From: Pseudoxanthomonas sp. z9
GTDB taxonomy: Bacteria > Pseudomonadota > Gammaproteobacteria > Xanthomonadales > Xanthomonadaceae
Length of the DNA: 64,000 nucleotides
Direction: 5' to 3'
Assembly (NCBI RefSeq): GCF_006542425.1
Contig: NZ_VFID01000009.1
Span: forward strand, 1 to 64,000
Part shown: positions 18,688 to 28,414 of the stretch, one piece after another
Layout: every line of letters begins with the position of its first letter
Numbering within the stretch: position 1 is the stretch's first letter
Translations under genes and position numbers: made by a program
Notes under the pieces: model-generated
Database searches by the model: none
Told to the model about the DNA's origin: nothing
What the model saw: the letters and a program-made list of their open reading frames with translations, nothing else

Positions 18688-20472
18688 ATGCGACGAATCG
18701 TCCCCCTCGCCACCCTGATCGCCTTGCTTGCCGCCAGTGGCTCCGCCTGGGCCGCGGCCACCATCGACAAGGTCCGCATCGAAGGGGTCGAGGACGAGAC
18801 GATGGTCGAGAACATCAACGTCGCCCTGTCGCTGAACGACACGGTCGGCAAGCGCCTGGGCGAATCGCGGCTGGAGTACCTGCTGAACGAAGCCGTGGCG
18901 CAGACGCGCGAGGCGCTGGAACCCTTCGGCTACTACTCGCCCGACATCCAGGTGCAGGCCAACCGTACTGGCGACGGCGAGAACGAACGGGTGGAAGTGG
19001 TGATCCGCGTGTCCAAGGGCGAGCCGGTGCGGGTCCGGCGTTCGAGCCTGAGCATCGACGGCGAAGGCGGCGACGATCGCTACCTGAAGGAGGATCTGGC
19101 CGCATTCGCGCCACGCACCGGCGACATCTTTGATCACACCACCTACGAAGCCAGCAAGCTCAAGATCGTGCGGCGCCTGGCCGATCGTGGCTATTTCGAC
19201 GCCGACTTCACCCAGCGCCGGGTGGAAGTCACCCGCGCCGAGCATGCGGCCGACATCGACCTGGCCTGGGTCAGCGGCATCCGCTACGACATGGGGCCCA
19301 CCACCTTCCACCAGAGCAAGTTCGAACCCGGGCTGCTGGACAAGCTGGTGTACTGGGAGGAAGGCAGCTATTTCCACCAGGGCAAGCTGGACCGCCTGCG
19401 CGAGTCGCTGGTCGGACTGGACTACTTCAGCAACATCGACATCCAGGCCAACCCGGACAAGGCGGAAAACGGCCGCGTGCCGATCGACGTCAACCTCAGC
19501 CTGGCCAAGCGCACCATCTACACGGCCGGCGTGAGCTATGGTTCGGAGAGCGGCGCCGGTATCCGCATGGGCGTGGATCGGCGCTATCTCAATTCGCGCG
19601 GGCACAAGCTGTCGACGCAACTGGATTACGCACAGAACCGCAAGACCCTGCTGACCCAGTACCGCATTCCCGCCTTCAAGTGGCTGGACGGCTGGTACAC
19701 CCTCGCGGTGCAGGCCAGCGACGAGCAGACCGACTACATCGATCTGCGCCACATCGAATTCATCGGCAGCCGCAGCGGCCAGATCAACGAGGACTGGACC
19801 GCGGTCGCCTCGATCCACGCGCTGCGCGAACGCTGGGCGTACTACGAGGACGAGGACGGCAACGATCTTGAATCGCCGGAATACCGCTACGCCACCTTCA
19901 CCTATCCCTCGCTGCAGGCCGACTACCTCAACGCGCCGGTGGGTTCCAACCGCCCCGACCGTCTGGCCGGCTCGGTCCTGCTGCGCGGTGGCGTGGAAGG
20001 CGCCGGCTCGGATGCCAGCTTCCTGCAGGCACATATCCGCGCGCGCTGGTCCCGCGAGTTCGGCCGCAACAGCGCGCTGATTTTCCGTGGCGAGTATGGC
20101 CACACCTTCACCAGCAGCCTGGTCGGCATGCCGCCCTCGCTGCGCTTCTTCGCCGGCGGCGATCGCAGCATCCGCGGCTATGCCTGGCGCGAAGTGGGCC
20201 CGCGCATCGGCAAGTACGCGCTGGGCGCCAAGAACGTGGTCACCGCCAGCGCCGAATACGAGTACTACCCCGGCGGCGGCCCGTGGGGCGGCGCGGTGTT
20301 CGTCGATACCGGCAGCGCCTTCGACGGCGGCATGCCGGACCTGAGCACCGGCGTGGGCGTCGGCTTCCGCTGGCGCTCGCCGATCGGCCCGGTGCGGCTG
20401 GATCTGGCGCACGGCCTGAACGACCCGGATTCGCAATTCCAGATCTACCTCAACATCGGAACCGACCTGTGA
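18688..20472 (+). CDS. tamA: Translocation and assembly module subunit TamA (Omp85 family)
   Basis: The product is 594 residues. A signal peptide (1-22, ends GSAWA) is followed by POTRA-like domains (about 23-270) and a C-terminal 16-strand barrel. The barrel has the Omp85 hallmark FFAGGDRSIRGYAW (the GGxxSVRG motif in loop 6) and ends in a terminal strand FQIYLNIGTDL. TamA is the outer-membrane partner of TamB and helps insert certain outer-membrane proteins or supports lipid transport to the outer membrane. The stop codon overlaps the GTG of tamB. Confidence 0.95.
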   Translation: MRRIVPLATLIALLAASGSAWAAATIDKVRIEGVEDETMVENINVALSLNDTVGKRLGESRLEYLLNEAVAQTREALEPFGYYSPDIQVQANRTGDGENERVEVVIRVSKGEPVRVRRSSLSIDGEGGDDRYLKEDLAAFAPRTGDIFDHTTYEASKLKIVRRLADRGYFDADFTQRRVEVTRAEHAADIDLAWVSGIRYDMGPTTFHQSKFEPGLLDKLVYWEEGSYFHQGKLDRLRESLVGLDYFSNIDIQANPDKAENGRVPIDVNLSLAKRTIYTAGVSYGSESGAGIRMGVDRRYLNSRGHKLSTQLDYAQNRKTLLTQYRIPAFKWLDGWYTLAVQASDEQTDYIDLRHIEFIGSRSGQINEDWTAVASIHALRERWAYYEDEDGNDLESPEYRYATFTYPSLQADYLNAPVGSNRPDRLAGSVLLRGGVEGAGSDASFLQAHIRARWSREFGRNSALIFRGEYGHTFTSSLVGMPPSLRFFAGGDRSIRGYAWREVGPRIGKYALGAKNVVTASAEYEYYPGGGPWGGAVFVDTGSAFDGGMPDLSTGVGVGFRWRSPIGPVRLDLAHGLNDPDSQFQIYLNIGTDL

Positions 20473-23400
20473 GCCGGCCCGCCGACGACATCACCCCGGA
20501 AGAGCGCGAAGCCCGCATCGCCGAACTGCGGGCGCGACGCCGGGCGCGCATGCGCGTGCTCGCCATCCGCAGCGCGATCGGCACCGGCGTGCTGGTCCTG
20601 CTGCTGTGCTTCGGCCTGTACTGGTTGCTGCAGACCGTGGCCGGCCGCGACGTGCTGCTGGCGCAGGTGGTGGCGCGGCTGCCGGCCAACTCCTCGCTGA
20701 CCTGGAAGAAGGTCGAAGGTCCGCTGGCCGGACCGCTGACCCTGCACGGTGTCGACTTCCGCTGGGACAAGATCCATTTCACCGCCGAGCGCGTGTACCT
20801 GGATCCGGATCTGCGTCCGCTGCTGGGCAAGCGCCTGCGGCTGGACGCGCTGGAGATCCGCAATGCGACCCTGGACGTGCCGGAAAGCGACGAGCCGTTC
20901 GAACTGCCACGCTGGCCCGAATCGCTGCCGCAGATCCAGATGCCGCTGGCGATCCAGGCCGACACCCTGGTCATCGACGGGTTCAGGATTTCCCAGGCCG
21001 GCGAACCGGTGATCGACATCCGCCGCGGGCGTGGCGGCATCGATATCGGCAACGGCTACTTCACCGCCGAGAAGCTCGCGCTCGATACCGATCGCGGCCG
21101 CTTCAACGCGAACGGCAGCTATGCGCCGGGCAAGCGCTATCGCACCGACCTGATCGCGACCGGCGTGTTCCCCGCACCGGCCGGCAAGGCCCCGGCTCGA
21201 TTGGGCCTGGTCGCGCGTGGCGACATCAACAAGATGGAGATGGCGCTCGCCGGCAACGCACCCGCGCCGGTGCGGGTGCTGCTCACCCTGCAGGGCGCCG
21301 AGAATCCGACCTGGCATTTCACCGGCAAGACCGATCTGCTGGATCTGGCGTCGTTGGCCGTCACCGAGGACAGCCTGCCGCTCGCCTTCGATCTGAAGGC
21401 CGATGGCGCGGGCGGCAAGGCAACACTGCAGGGCCGCGTGGTCCAGGATCAGACCACGCTGGTGATCGATCCCTCGCAGGTGGCCATCGCCGACGAGGTA
21501 CTGACGGTGGAACCGCTGGTCGTGCGCGCGTTCGAAGGCATCACCACCCTGCGCGGGCGCGCCGACTTCAAGGATCCGGCCAATCCGCAGTTCCGGTTCG
21601 CGGTCAACGCGCGCGGCCTGCGCTGGGGCGACAGCGCCGAGACCGCCATCGGCGCCAACGCCGATCTGGGCGTGGCCGGCCAACTGGAGAACTGGGCGGC
21701 GGTCGGCAAGGCCGGCTTCACCCGCGCCGGCGAGAAGGCGCAGGTCGAATTCGATGCGGCCGGCAACGGCGAGCGCGCCACGGTCAAGACGCTGCGCGCG
21801 AAGATGCCGACCGGCCAATTGGATGCCGATGGCGAAGTGGCGTGGACGCCGGTCCTGAAGTGGGACATGAAGGCGAAGCTGGCCGGCTTCGATCCCGGCT
21901 ATTTCCTGGCCGACTGGGACGGCAACCTGTCCGGTGAATTCAGCAGCCAGGGACAGGCGCGCGAGGCCGGCGGTTTCGACGCCACCCTGGATCTGCCCAG
22001 ACTGGCGGGCCGGCTGCGTGGGCGGCCGCTGGATGCGCGTGGCCAGTTCGCGCTGCACGGCGAGGACGGCGAGGGCCAGTTGGCGATGACGCTGGGCGGC
22101 AGCCGCGTGCAGGCCAAGGGCAAGGTCGGCGATCGGCTCGCGGTGGATGCTTCGCTGTCGCCACTGCACCTGGCCGATCTGCTGCCCACCGGCAGCGGCA
22201 CCCTGCAGGGCACGGTCAAGCTGACCGGCGCGCGCACGGCGCCGGACATCGAGGCCGATCTGTCCGGCAACCAGCTGCGCTGGAACGACTGGAGCGCCGA
22301 TACCGTCAGCCTGCGCGGACGTCTGCCCTGGCGTAGCGGCAACGGCGAACTGTCGGTGCGCGCGAACGCGGTGAACGTCGGCATGGTGCTGGACGAGCTG
22401 CGCCTGGACGCACGCGGCGCGGTGGAGGACCTGCGGGTGGACGGCGATGCCCGCAATCCGATGGGCGCGATCGCCCTGACAGGCAGCGCGCAGCGGCGCG
22501 GCGAAAACTGGCAGGGCGGACTGGATGCCTTGCGCATCGCACCGTCCAAGGGCAGCGCATGGCAGTTGCAGCAGCCGGCCCGGTTCGCCCAGCGCGGCGC
22601 CAACTGGACGCTAGGCAGTACCTGCCTGGTTTCGAACGACGGTGGTGCGCTGTGCGCCGAGGCCGACTGGCCGCGCCAGGGATTGAGCCTGCATTCGGAT
22701 TCGCTGCCGCTCACGCTGGTGCATCCGTGGCTGCCGCAGAACAGCGGCCGCCCGCTGGTCCTGCGCGGCAACCTGGCCCTGGACGCCAGCCTGCGGCCAC
22801 GCGGCAACGCCTGGGAAGGCAAGGTCCACCTGGCTTCGCTGGAAGGCGGCATGAAGCTGGGCAACAACGCGCGCGGCGAGCTGATCAGCTACGACAACTT
22901 CACCTTCGACGCCGACTTCAACCCGCAGCGCATCCAGGCGCGGCTGGGCAGCGGCTTCAAGGGCAACGGCTACGTCGACGCGACCGTCAATACCGGCTGG
23001 GACGAGTTCTCGCCGCTGCGTGGCGATCTGTATTTCCACAACTCGCGGCTGTTCTGGCTGGAACTGTTCTCGCCGGACCTGGTACGCCCGCGCGGCAAGC
23101 TGGCCGGCCACATCGGCCTGGCCGGCACCCGTGGCCGCCCGGCGCTCACCGGCGAAGCGGATTTGACCGAGTTCACCGGCGAACTGCCCGCGCTGGGCAT
23201 CACCCTCACCGACGGCACCGCCCGCCTGGTCGCGCTGGCCGACGGCAGCGCGCGCATCGACGGCAGCGTGAAGTCCGGCGAAGGCGTACTGCGGGTCGAC
23301 GGCAGCCTGGGCTGGAACAACGACACCACGCCGCTGCAGTTCAACGTGCGTGGCGACAACGTGCTGGTGTCCGACACCACCGATCTGCGCGCCATCGCCT

Positions 23401-24272
23401 CGCCCGATATCCAGGTCGGCTTCGCCGACAACACCATCCAGGTGCGCGGCGACGTCACCGTGCCGTCGGCAAGCATCGACGTCGAAAAACTCGACGATGG
23501 CGTTTCCGCATCCGAGGACGTGGTGGTGCTGGATCCGGCGGATCCGGAACGCACGCCGAGTTCGCGGCTGGATCTGGATCTCGGCATCACCCTCGGCGAC
23601 AAGGTCGCGCTGAAGGGCTACGGCCTGGAAGGCACGCTGGGCGGCAACATGCGGGTGCGCTCGCGCCTGGGCCGCGAGATGGTCGCGACGGGCCGGCTGG
23701 ACGTGGACGGACGCTACGAGGCCTACGGACAGAAGCTGCAAATCACCCGCGGCGAACTGACCTGGAGCAACAATGCAGTAAGTGACCCGCGCATCAACAT
23801 CCGCGCCCAGCGCGAAGTGATCAGCGCGGGAGTCACCGCCGGCATCGACGTCACCGGCCGCGCCAGCCAGCCACGCGCCAAGGTGTGGTCGGATCCGGCC
23901 AGTTCCGAATCCGAGGCGCTGGCCTACCTGGTGCTGGGCCGCTCGCTCAACAGCGCCAGCAGCGACGAAAGCCAGCGCATCAACGCCGCCTCCTCGGCGC
24001 TGTCCGCTGGCGCCGGCCTGCTGGCCTCGCAGCTGGGCGCCAAGATCGGCCTGGACGACGCCGGCGTGCTGGAATCGCGCACGCTGGGCGGTTCGGTGTT
24101 CGGCGTCGGCAAGTACCTTTCGCCCCGGCTGTATGTCAGCTACGGCGTGTCGATGGTCGGCTCGGGTTCCGCGGTGACGCTGAAGTACCTGCTGCGCAAG
24201 GGCTTCGACATCGAGATCGAGTCCAGCACGATCGAGAGCCGTGGCTCGGTCAACTGGCGCAAGGAAAAATAG
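20469..24272 (+). CDS. tamB: Translocation and assembly module subunit TamB (DUF490, AsmA-like)
   Basis: The product is 1267 residues. A single N-terminal membrane anchor lies at about residues 33-55 (SAIGTGVLVLLLCFGLYWLL), followed by a long repetitive beta-taco region. The C-terminal DUF490 domain ends LKYLLRKGFDIEIESSTIESRGSVNW-like text with YLVLGRSL and SYGVSMVGSGSAV. TamB spans the periplasm and works with TamA, probably conducting phospholipids or assisting outer-membrane biogenesis. The GTG start at 20469 overlaps the tamA TGA (GTGA), which fixes the start. It is longer upstream only by reading through tamA. Confidence 0.95.
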   Translation: MSRPADDITPEEREARIAELRARRRARMRVLAIRSAIGTGVLVLLLCFGLYWLLQTVAGRDVLLAQVVARLPANSSLTWKKVEGPLAGPLTLHGVDFRWDKIHFTAERVYLDPDLRPLLGKRLRLDALEIRNATLDVPESDEPFELPRWPESLPQIQMPLAIQADTLVIDGFRISQAGEPVIDIRRGRGGIDIGNGYFTAEKLALDTDRGRFNANGSYAPGKRYRTDLIATGVFPAPAGKAPARLGLVARGDINKMEMALAGNAPAPVRVLLTLQGAENPTWHFTGKTDLLDLASLAVTEDSLPLAFDLKADGAGGKATLQGRVVQDQTTLVIDPSQVAIADEVLTVEPLVVRAFEGITTLRGRADFKDPANPQFRFAVNARGLRWGDSAETAIGANADLGVAGQLENWAAVGKAGFTRAGEKAQVEFDAAGNGERATVKTLRAKMPTGQLDADGEVAWTPVLKWDMKAKLAGFDPGYFLADWDGNLSGEFSSQGQAREAGGFDATLDLPRLAGRLRGRPLDARGQFALHGEDGEGQLAMTLGGSRVQAKGKVGDRLAVDASLSPLHLADLLPTGSGTLQGTVKLTGARTAPDIEADLSGNQLRWNDWSADTVSLRGRLPWRSGNGELSVRANAVNVGMVLDELRLDARGAVEDLRVDGDARNPMGAIALTGSAQRRGENWQGGLDALRIAPSKGSAWQLQQPARFAQRGANWTLGSTCLVSNDGGALCAEADWPRQGLSLHSDSLPLTLVHPWLPQNSGRPLVLRGNLALDASLRPRGNAWEGKVHLASLEGGMKLGNNARGELISYDNFTFDADFNPQRIQARLGSGFKGNGYVDATVNTGWDEFSPLRGDLYFHNSRLFWLELFSPDLVRPRGKLAGHIGLAGTRGRPALTGEADLTEFTGELPALGITLTDGTARLVALADGSARIDGSVKSGEGVLRVDGSLGWNNDTTPLQFNVRGDNVLVSDTTDLRAIASPDIQVGFADNTIQVRGDVTVPSASIDVEKLDDGVSASEDVVVLDPADPERTPSSRLDLDLGITLGDKVALKGYGLEGTLGGNMRVRSRLGREMVATGRLDVDGRYEAYGQKLQITRGELTWSNNAVSDPRINIRAQREVISAGVTAGIDVTGRASQPRAKVWSDPASSESEALAYLVLGRSLNSASSDESQRINAASSALSAGAGLLASQLGAKIGLDDAGVLESRTLGGSVFGVGKYLSPRLYVSYGVSMVGSGSAVTLKYLLRKGFDIEIESSTIESRGSVNWRKEK

Positions 24273-24307
24273 ACGGGTTCATCCACTCCGCTGGAAAAGG
24301 AGATTTC

Positions 24308-25012
24308 ATGCGTCAGGTTCTTCTTGCCCTGTTGTTCGTCCTTGCCGCTCCCACCTTCGCCGGTACTCCGCTTCCCGATGCACCGCATATCGTGGTGTCG
24401 GGCGAAGGGAAGGTCGCCACCAAGCCGGACAGTGCGCGCCTGAGTTTCGAATTCGAATCCCGCGCCTCCCAGCCGCTGCCCGCCAAGAAGGCCGTGGACG
24501 AGGGGGTAAACCGTCTGCTTGGCCTCGTTTCCCGTTTTGGCATCTCGGACGATGACATCGAAGCGGGAAGCCTGCAGGCCTCGGAGGATGTCGACTACAC
24601 CGATTCCGGAAAGCGGGTTTCCAATGGCTACGAAGCCCGACGGGCTGTGACCGTGTTGCTGAAACGAATCGACGAGCTCAATGAACTGATTGACGCAGGC
24701 CTTGCTGCTGGCGCCACAGGCTTCGATGATCTCCAATTCGAGTCCACCCGCGCCGAAGCGCTTCGTTCCGAAGCCAAGCACAAGGCTATCCAGAATGCCC
24801 GCGCACAGGCGGATGAAACCGCCGAGGCACTGGGCGCGGAACTCGGGCCCATCTACAGCGTCGACAATGTCGGAGCGCAAGATAGATTCGGATATCAGGG
24901 TGAGACGCTGGACAAGGTCACCGTCACCGGAAGCAGGGCCGCCGGGCGCTATGTCGAGCCCTCCGTGGAATACCGAGCAAATGTCAGAGCGGTGTTCGAG
25001 CTCAAGCGCTGA
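24308..25012 (+). CDS. SIMPL domain-containing secreted protein
   Basis: The product is 234 residues. The ATG at 24308 follows a clear Shine-Dalgarno (AAAGGAG, about 6 bases upstream). A signal peptide covers 1-18 (ends APTFAG). The mature part starts HIVVSGEGKVATKPDSARLSFEF, the typical SIMPL (DUF541) opening, and includes EALRSEAKHKAIQNARAQADETAEALG. SIMPL proteins are periplasmic, of unclear biochemical role, some linked to stress. It follows tamB by 35 bases and might be read through from it. Confidence 0.9.
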   Translation: MRQVLLALLFVLAAPTFAGTPLPDAPHIVVSGEGKVATKPDSARLSFEFESRASQPLPAKKAVDEGVNRLLGLVSRFGISDDDIEAGSLQASEDVDYTDSGKRVSNGYEARRAVTVLLKRIDELNELIDAGLAAGATGFDDLQFESTRAEALRSEAKHKAIQNARAQADETAEALGAELGPIYSVDNVGAQDRFGYQGETLDKVTVTGSRAAGRYVEPSVEYRANVRAVFELKR

Positions 25013-25017
25013 ACACA

Positions 25018-26103
25018 ATGGACAACGCTTCCACCATCCCCGCGCAACGGCTTCACCAGCAGGGCATCAGCACCCCACTGGCTGACGATCCCGCCGACAC
25101 GGTCCGCCACCTGCTGGCGGTGCAGGCACAGGACTACTACGGGTCACTGTGGGCAGTCGGCCTGCGGACGGCAGGTGCGCGCGAGGCCGATGTCGAACGG
25201 GCCATCACCGAGCGTCGCATCGTGCGCACCTGGCCGATGCGCGGGACGCTGCACCTGGTGGCGCCCGAGGATGCGCGCTGGATGCTGTCGCTCATGGCGG
25301 TTCGTGCACTCGACCGCGACCGCGCGCGCCAGGAGCGCGAGTTCGGCCTGGATGCGCGCACGACGGGCCGCTGTGCCGAGGTGGTCACGCGGCTGCTCGA
25401 AGGCGGCAGGCAGATGACCCGGGGCGCGCTCTACGAGGCATTGGCCGAACGGAAGATCGACACCGAAGGACAACGCGGCCTGCACATCCTGGGCCGACTC
25501 GCCCACGAAGGCCTGATCTGCCAGGGGCCGCGCGAGGGCAAGCAACCGACCTTCGTGCTGCTGGATGAATGGATTCCACGCATCGCCCCGCTCGATCGCG
25601 ATGCGGCGCTGGCCGAACTGGCGCGGCGCTACTTCGCAGGACACGGTCCGGCCACCGTGCACGACCTGGCCTGGTGGTCGGGCCTGACCGTGCGCGATGC
25701 CCAAGCGGCGGTGGATGGCGCGAAATCGGCCCTTTCTCATCATGATCACGACGGTGTCCGCCATTGGTTCACCGAATCACCGACGGATCCCGCGCCTGCG
25801 GTTCCGACGGTGCACCTGCTGCCGCCATTCGACGAGTACCTGGTCGGCTACAAGGATCGCAGCGCCGCGCTGGATGCCGCGCACAACCGGCAAGTGGTCG
25901 GCATCAACGGGCTGGTCAGTCCGAGCCTGGTCGTCGATGGCCGCGTCAACGCGCTGTGGAAGCGCACGCTGGACCGGCAGGGCGCCACGCTCACGCTGAC
26001 CCCGCTGCGCCCCCTGCGCAGGGCGGATCGACCGGCACTCGCGCGGGCCATCCAACGCTACGGGGAGTTCATCGGCCAGCCGGTGGTGCTCGCCGCGGAC
26101 TGA
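25018..26103 (+). CDS. AlkZ-like winged-helix protein (putative DNA glycosylase, QxQ type)
   Basis: The product is 361 residues and belongs to the HTH_42 (winged-helix DNA-binding) superfamily. Near the start it has HLLAVQAQDYYGSLWAVGLR, and GTLHLVAPEDARW is the next hallmark. Q36-A-Q38 is the QxQ catalytic motif known from AlkZ-type glycosylases, as opposed to the QxD of the YcaQ (AlkX) branch. AlkZ-like enzymes excise alkylated bases and can unhook interstrand crosslinks. That this one is active is an inference from the motif. It starts 5 bases after the SIMPL gene, so it is likely co-transcribed. Confidence 0.85.
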   Translation: MDNASTIPAQRLHQQGISTPLADDPADTVRHLLAVQAQDYYGSLWAVGLRTAGAREADVERAITERRIVRTWPMRGTLHLVAPEDARWMLSLMAVRALDRDRARQEREFGLDARTTGRCAEVVTRLLEGGRQMTRGALYEALAERKIDTEGQRGLHILGRLAHEGLICQGPREGKQPTFVLLDEWIPRIAPLDRDAALAELARRYFAGHGPATVHDLAWWSGLTVRDAQAAVDGAKSALSHHDHDGVRHWFTESPTDPAPAVPTVHLLPPFDEYLVGYKDRSAALDAAHNRQVVGINGLVSPSLVVDGRVNALWKRTLDRQGATLTLTPLRPLRRADRPALARAIQRYGEFIGQPVVLAAD

Positions 26104-26184
26104 GCGCCCATGCGGCAATCGCAATTGCCCCGCGCGGCGCGGGCCGCTATCGTCGCAGGCTGTCTTTTCCGAGGAATCCCGCCC

Positions 26185-28347
26185 ATGAGCGCACGCACGC
26201 CCTTCACCGCCCTGGCCCTGGGCATCGCCCTGGCCCTGCCCGCGCAGGCCAACGAGGGCATGTGGATGCCCTCGCAGCTGCCGCAACTGGCCGGACCGTT
26301 GCGCCAGGCGGGTTTCGAAGGCGATCCGGCCGCGCTGGCGGACCTGACCCGGCCGCCGCTCAACGCGGTGGTCAAGGTCGGCGGCGCCACCGGCGCGTTC
26401 GTTTCCGCCGATGGCCTGGTGCTGACCAACCACCACGTCGCCTATGGCGTAATCCAGTACAACTCGAAGCCGGAGAAGAATCTGATCGATCAGGGCTACA
26501 TCGCCGGCGATCGCGCCGCCGAGCTTCCGGCCAATCCCGACTACCGGGTGCTGGTGACCGTCGGTTTCGACCGCGTGACCGATGACGTGATGCGCGATGC
26601 CGCCGGCAAGACCGGCCGCGAGTACTACGACGCGGTGGACCGCGCCAACAAGCGCATCGTCAGCGAGTGCGAGCGCGAGGCGGGCATGCGCTGCAGCGTC
26701 GCCACCATGTACTACGGCGCCGATTTCTACCGCATCAAGCAGCTGGAACTGCGCGACATCCGCCTGGTCTACGCACCGCCGCGCGCGATCGGCAACTACG
26801 GCGACGAGATCGACAACTTCATGTGGCCGCGCCATACCGGCGACTTCACCCTGCTGCGCGCCTACGTCGGCAAGGATGGCAAGCCGGCGGCGTACAGCCC
26901 GGACAACGTGCCCTACCGCGCACCCGCGCACCTGCAGGTCGCGCTCGATGGCCCGAAGGAAGGCGATTTCGCGATGCTCGCCGGCTATCCCGGCATCACC
27001 TACCGCCACCGCTTCGCCAGCGAATTCAAGGAGCGCATCGAATGGGGCCTGCCGGCCAACGTCGAGGTACTGGACGCGCTGATCGGCATCGTCCAGCAGC
27101 GCGGCAAGGCGGATCCGGAAGCCGGCGTGAAGTACGCCAGCCAGCTGTCCGGCCTGAAGAACAGCAGCAAGCGCTTCAGCGGCGAGCTGGAAGGCCTGCG
27201 CCGCAGCAACGCCATCCAGGTCCGTGCCGACGCCGAGAAGGTGATGTACGCGTGGCTGGCGAAGTCGGGCGGCGACGCCACGTCGACGCGCGCGCGCATC
27301 GATCAGGCGCAGGCGCTGCTCGACCAGGCCAGCGCCATGCGCGAGCGCGACCTGCTGGTCGGCATGATCGACGGCCGCACCCAGCTGCTGCGCAGCGCGA
27401 TCAACCTGCAGCGGCTGGCGCTGGAACGCGGCAAGCCCGACGCGGATCGCGAAGGCGGCTACCAGGAGCGTGATCTCGCCCTCATCGAGGGCCAGTTGAA
27501 GCAGGTCCAGCGTCGCTACGACGCCGGCATGGAACGCGCCTTCCTGACCGAGCTGGTCGGCCGCTACCAGAAGCTCCCCGACGCGCAGCGCCTGCCGGAA
27601 TTCGATGCCGCCTTCGGTCGCGATGCCGCCAGCCTGGAAGCGACCCTCGCACGCGTCTACGCCGGCACCGCGCTGGGCGAGGAAGCGACCCGCGTCGGCC
27701 TGCTGAAAGCCGAACCGGCGGCGATCACCGGCTCGGCCGATCCGCTGCTGGCGCTGGCGGCGCAGTTGCAGCCGGCGCTGCTGCGCATCGAGAACGAGCG
27801 CAAGCAACGCGACGGCGATCTGCTGCGCCTGCGCCCGGCCTACATGCAGGCGTTGACCGGCTGGTACCGCAGCCAGGGACGCTCGGTCTACCCGGATGCC
27901 AACAGCACCCTGCGGATCAGCTACGGCAAGGTGGAATCGCTGCATCCGCGCGACAGCGTCACCTACTCGCCGGTGACCACCGTGGCCGGCATCGTCGAGA
28001 AGAACACCGGCACGGTACCTTTCGATGCGCCCAGGCCACTGCTGGCGGCGATCGCCAAGGGCGACTTCGGCAACACCGCCGATCCCGCGCTGAAGACCCA
28101 GACGGTCAACTTCCTGACCAACCTGGACACCACCGGCGGCAACTCGGGTTCACCCGTGCTCAACGCGCGCGGCCAGCTGATCGGCCTGAACTTCGACAGC
28201 AACTGGGAGTCGGTCAGCGCCAGCTGGATGTTCGACCCGCGCTACAAGCGCGCCGTGCACGTGGACATGCGCTACATGCGCTGGCTGATGTCCAAGGTCT
28301 ATGCGGCCCCGCACCTGTTGAAGGAAATGGGGCTACCGGCGGAGTAA
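26185..28347 (+). CDS. S46 family peptidase (dipeptidyl-peptidase 7/11 type)
   Basis: The product is 720 residues. A signal peptide (1-22, ends PAQA) is followed by NEGMWMPSQLP, the S46 mature start. The catalytic triad is visible: His84 in LTNHHVAYG, Asp220 in PRHTGDFTLLRAYVGKDG, and Ser654 in TTGGNSGSPVLNARG. S46 enzymes release dipeptides from N-termini in the periplasm and allow growth on protein. Related enzymes were characterised in Pseudoxanthomonas mexicana. I cannot tell DPP7 (hydrophobic P1) from DPP11 (acidic P1) specificity by eye. The ATG follows GAGGAA at 6-11 bases. Confidence 0.93.
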   Translation: MSARTPFTALALGIALALPAQANEGMWMPSQLPQLAGPLRQAGFEGDPAALADLTRPPLNAVVKVGGATGAFVSADGLVLTNHHVAYGVIQYNSKPEKNLIDQGYIAGDRAAELPANPDYRVLVTVGFDRVTDDVMRDAAGKTGREYYDAVDRANKRIVSECEREAGMRCSVATMYYGADFYRIKQLELRDIRLVYAPPRAIGNYGDEIDNFMWPRHTGDFTLLRAYVGKDGKPAAYSPDNVPYRAPAHLQVALDGPKEGDFAMLAGYPGITYRHRFASEFKERIEWGLPANVEVLDALIGIVQQRGKADPEAGVKYASQLSGLKNSSKRFSGELEGLRRSNAIQVRADAEKVMYAWLAKSGGDATSTRARIDQAQALLDQASAMRERDLLVGMIDGRTQLLRSAINLQRLALERGKPDADREGGYQERDLALIEGQLKQVQRRYDAGMERAFLTELVGRYQKLPDAQRLPEFDAAFGRDAASLEATLARVYAGTALGEEATRVGLLKAEPAAITGSADPLLALAAQLQPALLRIENERKQRDGDLLRLRPAYMQALTGWYRSQGRSVYPDANSTLRISYGKVESLHPRDSVTYSPVTTVAGIVEKNTGTVPFDAPRPLLAAIAKGDFGNTADPALKTQTVNFLTNLDTTGGNSGSPVLNARGQLIGLNFDSNWESVSASWMFDPRYKRAVHVDMRYMRWLMSKVYAAPHLLKEMGLPAE

Positions 28348-28360
28348 GCCGGCTTGTGGT

Positions 28361-28388
28361 GCCGCGCCGGCGAAAGCATCGGCGCGGC
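28361..28388. terminator. Bidirectional hairpin between the S46 peptidase and mnmG genes
   Basis: GCCGCGCC (28361-28368) pairs perfectly with GGCGCGGC (28381-28388) across a 12-base loop in the 67-base convergent gap. An overlapping second inverted repeat, GGCAGGC/GCCTGCC, follows. The convergent position suits transcription termination from both sides, but there is no T-run. Confidence 0.4.
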
Positions 28389-28414
28389 AGGCAGAAGCGC
28401 CTGCCCTGCCCGCG

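Noticed and set aside
16339-20436. A 1365-codon open frame on the minus strand across glyS and tamA
   Set aside because: It is the antisense shadow of two clear plus-strand genes in very GC-rich DNA; its Gln/His/Arg/Ala-rich text has no domain.
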